Below, piece after piece: positions 48,456 through 60,400 of a stretch of 64,000 bases of DNA. Positions within the stretch are counted from its first letter, which is position 1, and every line of letters starts with the position of its first letter. Under the pieces are notes generated by a model. That model did no database searches, was not told the origin of the DNA, and saw only the letters and a list, made by a program, of their open reading frames with translations. Where the stretch lies: NCBI RefSeq assembly GCF_905475395.1, contig NC_058337.1:90514368-90578367 (forward strand), given 5' to 3'. The translations under genes were made by a program, and so were the position numbers. Origin of the DNA: Chrysoperla carnea (lineage: Eukaryota; Arthropoda; Insecta; Neuroptera; Chrysopidae).

Positions 48456-51400
48456 TTAACTTTTATGAATTGATTTGCCAGATTTGGTAACTGTGGCATG
48501 GAAACCATTATCCCAATCAGCATAGTAGTCAACAGTTCTTACTGTACCATCTGGTTCAACCTATAAATGAAAAGATTTTATGATAAATTTAATTTTATAA
48601 AAAAAGTTGTTATTAAAAAAATTGTAGTTACATATAAGCCGAAATGAAAAACAACTTCTTTTTTAATTAAATTTTGAAATATAATTTTTTTTTAAATGTT
48701 GCTTAATTAAATGAAACGAGACAGTAATTTTTAATGAAAAATATAAACGTGGGATCTGGTATTAAGAGAGCCTTATTTGAAAAAAATACCAAATTTGGTT
48801 CTTACATGATTGTATCATTAACAAAATTAAATTTTACACTACATGATCTTACTTCTTTGGTCTCAAGGGGTATTTCTTTTATTTACTTCTGTGTAAGACT
48901 ATAACAACTCTTATTTTTAAAAAAACTTATTTTATATGGGATTATAACGAGAGTTAAAATAGATTCCAAATTTTTGAACGTTATGGATACTCATGATAGG
49001 ACTTGCGGGAAAAGTTTTTCTTTTTGGTGCAGTGAAAAGTTGTGTTTGTAGGTATGGCTTAGAATAAAAAAGATTATAATTATTAATTTAGTTTTTTATC
49101 ACTTCCATTATAGATTTAAGGATGTATGAGCGCCAGGACAATTTTGTATAAAAGGCTTGATTTTTTTGTATACAGCTTTCACCAAATATTGAATTATATA
49201 AAAAATAATTTGTCGTTTGAATATAAAAAAAATACTACCAAGAAAGTTGATACCACAAGAAATAAAATTAAAAATTACTTAATCATTTTTTTTTTAAATA
49301 AAAAGATTAATTACTTTCTTCTATTCAATAAATTTAAATTACTTATTTCAGTTATTCATTTCACTCTAAAATAAAATGATTGTAATTCTATTCTATTGAA
49401 AGGTAATAATTGGCTACATTGTTTTTGTATTATTATGTAACAAAATTATTGATTGATTGGTATATGCTCCGAAACACGCAATGTGACATTCAATTTATTA
49501 TTTTTAAACTGCCTTTAAAAAAAACTAATAGTTATTATATTTTATTTCTTAATTCATAATTTGTTAATTAAATTTCAAACTATTTATAAAGAGTACACTT
49601 TCAAATTGTAGTTTATGCTCTGTAAAAATTTTTAGGAAGTATCAAAACCAAATATCGTTCGTTATATTCGAATTGCCCTTTTCCTATGTGATATCCGGTA
49701 GTAGAGACGGCAAGTAAGTAATTGCAAGCTTACTTAACTTACCAACCGTATGTTCACTAGCAGCTTTAGGGGTGGGATGATATAAATATTTATTACATTA
49801 AAAATAATCAAAATAAAGAACTAATGCGACATTGTTCTGTACTGCAAAAAAAGTTAACGGTCAATTTCAAATATGATATTGATGGAGATTCGTTGTGCGA
49901 TAAAGTTTTTGGCTTGCAACACTATCTCGTAGACAGTTTAGCAACACCTATCGAAACATTAAACATCAAGAGTTATATAACAAATGTCTAAACATTAAAT
50001 ATCAAGAGTTATATCCCAACATTTGGATGTTACTGCGTATTCTAAAAATTGATAAAAATGTATACCTGCGATCTACAATGTCTCAAACAAGATTAACTAG
50101 GTTGGACATTCAAAATCAAGTAGCAGAAAACCTATATTTTGCCAGCAGAACAAGAAAATTTAACTATGCAATAAAGTTTTTAAATAGAAGAACCAAAATC
50201 AGGTACGTGATTTTTACCGAAACAAAAGATTGCGCTTTGTGCAGTGTGTAGATAAGTATGATTGTGTCGGCCATTTGGGCAGTGTGTAAAGCGTCCTGAT
50301 GAGCATACAAAAAGAAAGTCTAATGTTAAACTAGTGGTACGGCCGATATTTTAATAAAATGCTTTTTTTTCGATCATAAATGCTGAAATTTTGTTAAACA
50401 AAAGCTACACTTGAAGGATTTTATTATTACGTACCAAAGAATATTGTCCTCGAACAACTTCACCATCACGTTCTTCTTTTTGATGTTTGATGTCACCAGT
50501 GTGTGGATCATTTACACCATATTCGAAGGCATATCGTGGATGGAAATCCTGAAAATAAATTGAAAAAATTTTTTAGTCATAAACAGTATAGGTATCTAGT
50601 TTAATAATATTTTCTAGTTAGCATATCTCATTCTTAATATTAGATTCATCAACTATAAATAAATATATTTTAAATTTCACGCTGTTTAAAAACAAAACTA
50701 ATTTATAGTAGTTAATAAGTATTTTGTTAATCGTTTGATATCATTGAATTCGATGTTTTATCCTTAAATGGTAACTGGACATTTAAAAAATAAACTTTTG
50801 TTTTAAATATAATATTTTATTTATGTTTATAAATAACATAATTAGGTCAAGGTATGAAGGTATGGCCAATCAATTGATTTGTTATAAGAGTAAGTATATC
50901 TATTAGTTATAATTGATCTGATAAGTGTTCAAGGTCTAATGATATATTGTAAGACATTTACTAAAACAGAATAATTTAATCAACAAGTGAGAAAATTCAG
51001 AAAATTAGTTTATTTATATAAATAGACACCGGGTATAATTTCGCACGGAAAAACATCAAATATTCGCACCAACCTAAAAATGAACCACCCAATATTTATA
51101 CGGTTATCCTTCAAGTAGGCACTTACATTCGAGAAGACAATCTAAAAACATGTAAGGCAACAGCACACGGTGTTCCCAAGCGGTCGCCTATTTAAGTACT
51201 AACTGAGCCCAATGCTTCTTAACTTCGGTAGGTACGTAAAGGTAATGTATGTTTAGAACTTTTGGATTTATTATTTACACTACTTACGAAATTATAATTA
51301 GGATGTATTAACCTTCCGGAAAAAATTATCTACGTGATGGTGGAAACCGTTTCAAAATTCGTTACGTGGTTTAGAAGGAGTTTGCGGATAAATAGACAGA

Positions 51401-54400
51401 CTGACAGATGCGAATAGCGATTTTCTTCGACACTATGTACACATAGATACTTAAAGTAATCTAGACTCTAAGCTAAAAATGAGCCTTGTTTAACAAAGAG
51501 AATATTAAACTACTGTGGCTTGAGAAAAATCCTTAAATTTACATATACACATAGTCTTGAAGGCTTAACAAACAAATCCATCAATTGTTTGGATAATACA
51601 CCAGGCGAATGGTGAAAGTGATATTGTAGGGTTAAGAATTAAGATAGAGATTCTTAGACCGATTATAATTTTAAGTTTTTAAGGAACTTTAAGTACCTAC
51701 ACGGCACATAATTTTATTAAAGTCAGTTGCTATATTTTTCATAGAAAATTCGTTAAAATCATTGATCTAAATTTGTTGTTTCACAGTAAATTTTAACTTT
51801 CAAATACCTGCAACTAATGACTAATTAAAATATATTAAAGTAATTAGGTAGAATGAAAAAATTAAAAATGAGTCATTATTTAAATAAAATTTTGATTTGA
51901 TTGAATAATAAAATTATTTTACCTGTTCGGAAATTAATTATAGAGATATATATGATCAAATTTTATAAAAAAATTTCCAGCTCTGATTTAAAAACGTAAT
52001 TTTGAGTAAATAATTTATTCATTTAAAAAAAACTAATCTCTAAAATGTTTTTTTATGTGCAGCAATTAGTTACTCAAAAGTATAACAGTGGAGCCAAAAT
52101 TTTAACCAGATTAACATAAAATAAAAGCAACGATTGGGTTGTAAAGCTATCATGTTATAAGTACGTTTTTAGGGCCTAACTTGTTTGATTCATTAGTAGT
52201 AGTTGATTTATAGTCAAGCAAAATGTCTAGTACCCTTTTTAACCTCAAGACGTATAATAGCAAGAGCAGCCTTTTTACGTTTCTAAAGACCGAGATATCG
52301 ATTGAGATGTATCTCGCGCCGATTAAATTGATTTCTTTAACATCCTTTTTACATGGAAATGAGTTTTTTAAATAAATGGAATAAAAAAAAACTTTAATTT
52401 CGGGAAATAATTTAGTAAAATGATCAAATAACTAACATGAGTGTGTAAGCCTTTATGTTCTGAATAAAGCTCTTATTTGGGCTTTATATATGAATATTGC
52501 TTGTTTTCTTGCTTAATGAAACTTGCTGACAAGAAGGTACCTAGCTATATCAATATGACCCGACACATTCTCTTAATTTTTTTCAGTATCTTCTTTGAAA
52601 AGTAATACACAACAAGAAACAATAAACATACTGTATTAAAACATATTTAATGATATAATTACTATTTAAATGTCATTGTACCTTTTAAAGCCTAGACATT
52701 TACTTAAGTAAGTAAAGGTATTGAACAAGTACCTTGAATAATAAAGGACATTTAAATATGGATTTATGTAAAATAAACTTGTAAAAGATAATTTTTTTTT
52801 TTGCATTTATCTATACAAATAACCACTTTTTTTGTTGCTATAAATATGATTTGATTTTATATAAATTATTATAAAAATAGAAAAAAAAAACTAGTATAAT
52901 TTTATTTAAGTAATTCAATATTATCTATTTCTATGTCGATTCAAACGTGTTCAAATGTTGAAAATCTTATTTTATGAAAAACATATGCTGACAACTCTCA
53001 ATTGTAATTCTACTTTCATAAAAATATTTGTAAATAATTCGACTAAATTTGTGATAGATCTTATTACCCTATGGAGGATAACTTGTCTGGCTTACTGAAA
53101 AAATAGAATTATTCAGTGTGTAAACGAAAAATAATAAATAATTCAATACGGGTTCCTAACTTGGGTTTTAATTATAATCTTAAAAAATAAAATAACAAAT
53201 TGGGCATTTTATAGTAAGTTGATGGAATTAATTATAATTCATGGGGGCGGTAGAATTGATCACATTGTCGTCGCTGGGATAAGAACATTAACAAATAATG
53301 ATGTGTGTAACCTCTGTTATAGGCATATATGCCAGAGAAACGGAGGGTAAACCCCATTATTATTATTATTATTATTATTAGTAAGTTTATGGAGCGAAAA
53401 ATATTAATTTAACAGTTTTTTTTTCCGCAAAAATATCTGGTTAATTTAATATTTTCATTTAAAGCTTATGTAAATCATTTATCGCTAAATTTTCACTGCG
53501 GAGTAAAATTGACTAAATGAATTGCAATATTTACTATCCTGGATTCATTATTGAACTAGTTTAATTAGCTTTTTGTATAACACGTTTAAGGTTTATGTAT
53601 TACTTTGATGTGTAAGCGTCAAATCAGTTTACAATGGCCCCAATAAAAGTCATTAATTCTTACTCTTATACCATTATACCATACTATTATTACTACTCGT
53701 TTTGTTCGCAAAGGTTACTCCCAAGAACCCCGTAGCGGCCTTCAGCATCGGCTTCGCGTCACAGAATAATTTCGGTAAAAAAATTTCCCCCCGAAGATCT
53801 TCCCCGATAGTTTAACACGGGGGGGGGGGGTGGATAATGACAAATGCAAAAAACTGCATTATTGGAGGATGTGGGTAATGAAAATTTTCTAAGTATTCTG
53901 TTATTTCTATAAAGTCTGTTAATTTGACTTTATTTTGGATCGATTACTGAAAATTTCATCTCTCAAGCATGTATGGTACAGAAAATAATAATTTTGGACG
54001 GTTTTTCCGATTTTTCGGGGAGTTGGAATAAATAAGGTTGAAGTTTTCCCTTTAGTTTCAAGCAATTCCCCGTCGAATGTGGAAAAACGCACCTTTCTAT
54101 CATGTCTAGAAGTTCGTTAGAATTTGTATAGATGAGTGAGAGAGTCAGCTTCAAATGGAGCTATATTGTAATTTAGACCATACTATTATGTTTATTGAAT
54201 TAGTTTGTATTTAGTTGCGGAAACAGATCAAGCAAGATTTTTAATAAAAAAAATTAATGATAAGGTAATCAATAAACTAAAATTATTTAGGAATTTTATA
54301 CATGAACAAGAAAGTGTACGAACTAAATGTTGTGAAATGAATTAAAATTCATCAACATTTTGCATAAAAAGAACACCTAGATCTGAGAAACATGCAATAA

Positions 54401-57400
54401 AAAATAATTGCAAGGTATTTAAACTAATAAAATATTTATAGTTATTAATCCTCGTTTATTAATATTAACATTAAATATTAATATTATTTGCTACATTACA
54501 TAAATAAATAAAAAATAATTAATTTATCATTTATAGAAATTATGGTAATTTTTAATCTAGTTTTTAAAAACATGATAAATGAAATTAATCAATAGTCGTA
54601 GATATCGTTTGTAATAAATAATAATTATATTTCTAGTATTTTATTATATCTTAATATATTGTCCAGTTAGATAACGACTAACAACTAACTAACTGTCCTA
54701 ACTCGTGTCTGTTTAAGTCATTTTTTAAAAATTGTTAATATATTTTATTTAGACATTATGAAGAAAATAGAGATTGTTTTTATTTGTATACGGAAGTTAA
54801 TGATATTTCACTTGGAGTTTTGCATTCATAATGTCGACTATTTTCTGTTTATATTTTAATTATTCCATAAATTTAGTATTTTCCAGGAAATTAATACCAA
54901 TTTTTTTAAATATAGTAATTAATTTAAATTTCTCAACAACTTTTCTTAGTCTATTAGTTCTTTTACCCACTTTCTATATTTAGTATAATGTACCAAGAGA
55001 TTTGAATTCTTTTTAGAACACTATTGGTTAGTTGGGGAAATATTTGAGTACGTATGGGTAAGAAATTGACTGAGCTTTGTTAATTTTGCCAATTTAAATG
55101 TATTCATTGTATTTTGCTAACAATGAATTCGTATTTGTTTCTAATAATATTTATCTATTATTCGCAAAACCAGGGTATTCATATATCACCGTCTTGGTAT
55201 CCTTAATTTATTTCAACAATTTTTCATAAAATCTCGCCGATAAAAAAATTTCTGTCTTATATTGTTGGTAGAATTTGGAGTTAATTAACATTTTAAATCG
55301 GTAATTTTAAAATTTGAATTCAGGTTTTTGGGAAAGTTCCTTTTTTTAACGCCTGGGGCGTTATAGGTGACCGTGATTACAAGAACGATAACAAAAGGTA
55401 AAGGCTTAAAGCTTTAAAACACATTGTTCGGTTCGACAGTTGATTCGAGAAAAATGAGTTAAAAAGTGTTGAAAGTTACAGATAAATTAAAATTTAATTC
55501 GAAGAAAGTTAAATAATATTTGTAATACTTTAATAAGTAAATGGAACGAATGGTAAGAGCTTCATTAAACTATATTTTGTAATAACTTTTGACTTCCATG
55601 AAAAAAGAGAAAAGAAAGAAAGCTTGAAACATCCATCTGCCTGCCTGTTTGTTCAACTGGTATCTTCGTCGTGATCGCAGCTCCCAAAACTATTTCCATA
55701 TTATGTGTTTGTTTTTTCCCTAGATGTGTTCTAATAAATGATAAAATTATAGGAGCGTTGAAATTAATTCTCTGAATTATTTTACCTGCAGTTTTAAATT
55801 GTATTATTTCGCAGCACTTTCATTATAACAAATATAATAATTTTTAATATATGCAAAAGAAATTGCTATTTTCAAGAGTAAACGACTCAAATACGTTTCA
55901 TTGTTATGAACAAAATTTTGAAGAAACTCAGATGCGAAAGGTCTAAAATACTCTTGTCATAAATACAAGAAAATGTTTTCTACAATCAACACACCCGGTA
56001 TACACAGATAGAAGTTTTTTTTTTTTTTTTTAAATCATACTGTACAAATATATAAATGTATTATTTAAGACATAGATTGTTATATAATGAGTATCATAAT
56101 AAATTAAATTATATATATTGTCTATATATAATAATCCTTAAGGCGACATGTTCATTCTTTATTTTCAAAACCTTTTTTTTTTTTTAACTTTTGTATGTAC
56201 GATAAAATGTAAAGAATTAAAATTTACTCAATTAACAGGTTATTAATGTGTATATAAAATCAGTCAACGCCATTAAAATATTAAAATAAAATTATAATAA
56301 TAGATCAATCATACTATGTTGTTTGCTAATTTTTAAATAAATTTCATTTTTATTAAACACATCATAATTATAATTTATTGTATTTTTTAAGCCGTTTCAA
56401 AATTTAATAATTTGTAGCTGTTTTAGGCGAAAGTGAATCAATTTTGTAGGATAGTGAGTGACCCACAAAATACTTTTGTAGGTCACTAGTGTAGGTATTA
56501 TCTAATTTTAATTACCTGTAAAATTCTATGCAATTTATCTACATAGAATAAGAATTTAAAATATTTATATTTTTCATTTATTTCGAATCAATTATTTTAA
56601 TTATGATAAATTATGATAAATTAATAGCAACTTATCATTTTTATGTGACTGAATGTTGTAAATATTTCATGTATATATTTCGGGGAATAATTGACATCAC
56701 GTTTTTGAGAACCTCAAATGGTTTAAAAAGCTACCGTATTCGATATGAGATTGTGTTTAAAATGACATACATATATCAACTCAGATTATTTTCAGTTCGA
56801 GATCTATACATACGTCGAGTGCTTAATAATCCAAAAGAATTAAATAAAATAATTTTTGTGGAATTGTTAAAAATATGAGGATTTGTATAGCTGAATAATT
56901 GATGCTATTTGGAAAAGTGAACAGAAAAGTAAAATTAATGTATAATAGTGAAGCACTCTTTTCTCGAACAATTTTCAAAACAATTATACTTTGTATTAAA
57001 AAATTTAATTTCTTATGGAAGTTTAATATCTTTGGCGCTTTTAACTTTGATATTTGACAGTGAGGCTATAATGGAGCGAAATTTACATGGTTATTATTTT
57101 CTACCTTTCTGGGGATTAGCTAAAGATATCTTAGTTTGATAATATAGAAATTTGCAGTTTTTAACTGTGACTCGAGTGTCAAATTCATGGAAATCGTGTG
57201 TTCGATTTTCGTGTTTTTCGACGATTTGTCTGCTGTATGTAGGTTAGAATAGCGTGCCATTTTTTATTTTTACGCAAAACGAAACATTGTCAATCTCTAT
57301 GCGTTATGTTTAAATAAGCATGTAGCATTCAGTTTTTGATTTTTAAATGGACCACTCTATATTTTTTTGCAAATTTTCAAAGTAACTTTTTAAAATCCCT

Positions 57401-60400
57401 TCCTTTTTTACGAAAGTTATGGTCTTTTAAATGTGAAAATAAACATTCAAACTAACTCATTTTCATGTCAAAATTATCGTATTTTTTTAAAAATTGTCTA
57501 TATAAACTGAACTCCAACTCTTAAGCAAGCCTTAGGTCTGGACTATCACACTTAATTTTGAAATAAAAAATATTGGTTGTTCACCGGAGCTTAACTACTT
57601 TTAAAAATCTACAAAGAAATATATTATGACCCATTTGAAAATATTTTTCGCTTAAAATAATCTAGATTAAAAGTGATTGAATACGTGTATTTTTTTTAAG
57701 TGAAGCGTTAAGAACTGGTCACCTTGTATACAATAAAATTATCATGCGGTTAATACAAATTATAAATCGTCTACTATAGACACCTAGCTTAAAAGAATAA
57801 ATACTAATAAAATTTAAAAATTGGCAAGTTCCTAACGTTTTCATGGCCGCTTTTTGATATCGTCTGGCACGGAAACATCCCTAGCACTATCATTACTGTT
57901 TAACCCCACAATTCTTTTTGAGATACTCTATAATTGCTGAGGTACTTTCTAAGTCTCGGTGGCAATGAGCAATCGCCAGTTGTCAATAAAAGACTTTAGT
58001 GAGGAGTTCTTTGAAGTCTTGGTATCTATGAGCAACCATAAAGGCACAATAACTACTCTATCGTAAAAGAATGAATGACTCTCGAAACTAAGTATTTACA
58101 GCCGGTAATTGTTGTTTAATTAAAAACAATTAAAAAATACTTAACGAATTAATACACCCTATTGTAAGCATAAAATATTAGCTTAGCGCCTACTTGAAAT
58201 ATTTTTGTAACTATACACTACTACTGTAAACTATACTAATAAATAAACTAAACAATTTTTTCTTTGAAAGCTCTCAGATAAAAAATTAGAAACGACCTTT
58301 CTCTTTAGTTTGTGAAAAAAAAAATTAAAGTTCTAGATTAAGGTGTAGATTACTATTAAAATAATAGTAAGTCGGGAAAAATTCAGCTCTAGTCGGTTTA
58401 AATTTATCAATGTTCATTAATCTTAAAAAAATTATTTATATCATTAATATCCCTTTTATTAAATTCAATTCAAATCATTTAGGATAAGGTACACAAATAA
58501 ACTTGATCATAATGGGCAATAATTAATTATTCTGAGTAATTCAAGTGTACTTTATGATGTTTCAAAATTTCATAAAAATGTCAATAACCTTTTTTAATTA
58601 AAAAAAATAAATAAATTTGTCAATTTTTAAATTATGGTACCAGATTTGTATAAGTATAACCAATAAATCGAATTTCTTGAAAAATTACCATAAATTAGAT
58701 AATTTTTTAAATAACTTTATTTATATTGTCTCTGAATCATATTTTAATATGTAAAATATACAAGTAATTGACCCAGATTTTTGTGAATATAAGTTTTATG
58801 GCTACATATTACATACGGTTAAATAAATTTATAATTTATTTATTGGTGGACATTGGTCGATCGTCCAATATTATTATACAGGCAGACAGACAGGCGGATA
58901 GACAGACAGATCAAAAATATGTATCTTTCTCTAAATACAGAAAGCGACACACCTTATTAACCACTTTACATGTTGGTTACATAATGAAATAAAATATATT
59001 ATGTACGTTTAATTTCAATCGTTACGATTAATTTTTTTTTTTGTAAATATTAAATATATTTATATATCTAAATAAATTTTATATCAATCTAGAGGTATTT
59101 TTTAATGCAAAAGTGTTTCTTGATTTGGTGTCATGGCTTTTATATTTCATATTTTATTGATTATAAACGTATTACAAGAAAATTAGCTTAATGAAAAATT
59201 GATAAAAAATTTATGCAAAAATGTTTATTGGATTCATGAAGCAAAAAAAAAACTACATTCACTTTTTATGATCTGAATATCATAATCCGAGAGGTGTGAA
59301 ATGATATATATTCTTATCAACGTAATCGAATCTATGCATATTATTAACTTTTGTAGTGATTACTTCAGGCGGTTAATTCAAGAAAGTATGTTAATTTTAC
59401 ATAATTTTAAATTCCTTAAATTAATTTCCTATAAATTTTGCATCTGTCTAATTTTTTAATATTTAAAGAAAATTTTAAAGTAGATCAGTTAATCGAACAT
59501 TTTTCTTTTACGAGGAGTGGGTAGTTAGGTGCCCACCAACTATTTAAAGGAACACATTTGTCATGAAGGAAGTGCGTAGTCCTAGCGACTATTCTTAGGT
59601 GCTAATTTAAATACCAAAAGTACGTAAAACACTTAATTTCAGTTTGACCAAATTAAGTTGTGGGGGTTATTTACTATTTAAATATTACATGATTATAAAC
59701 ATATAAATTTTAACTGCGGTTATTTTTGACATCTACTAAATCAAAAATTTGTTTATTGGTATAAAATATCTAGCTGAAAAAAACTAAAGAATGCAATTCA
59801 AAGAACAAAATGTGAAGATCACGCATAATCTTTTGCTAGCGATTCATAGATTCCGTGTTATATCTTGAGTTAGATACATCGTAAAATACGAAATTTTACC
59901 CGTTTTTTATTTCATTTTCAATTTTCCATTCAATTACATAATTTCAATTATTGTTTTTGGATTTGTAGAAAAAAGTGTAAGAAGAAATTTTTTCTACGTT
60001 TTTAATCGACTTATACCTTATCTATTGAATATTCCGAATTATGGAATCAGAACACGAACTTGACTATGTTGCCTATCATCGATAACTCACCTCTCTTTGA
60101 AAATAAGTTTTGGTTATTGGTAAATCAAAAGTTTGGGTTTTTATATGTACGCAAGATGATTCTGAGGTTTCTAATTACCTACACTCAATAAGACATATGC
60201 AAATTAAGCTTTAAATTTTGAACCTTTGAATATCGTTAAACGGTGGTTTATATAAATATTAGTTAAATTTTTTTCAATATTTCATTCAATTAGTCAATGT
60301 TTTTTAAATAGCTAAAGCTAATACTTATGTACGATCATAAATTTCTTGATATTTAAAAAGGTGATAATTTAAGTAATATTTTCATTACAAAGTTTCCCGA

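Noticed and set aside
50027-50251. 74-codon frame as a host gene
   Set aside because: It is the broken hAT transposase dimerisation region, not a host exon.
55346-55360. AACGCCTGGGGCGTT palindrome
   Set aside because: Six-base arms only, no repeat partner and no element boundaries.
56603-56878. 91-codon open frame in the large intron
   Set aside because: No recognised domain and composition as expected by chance; on the strand opposite the host gene with no other exons.
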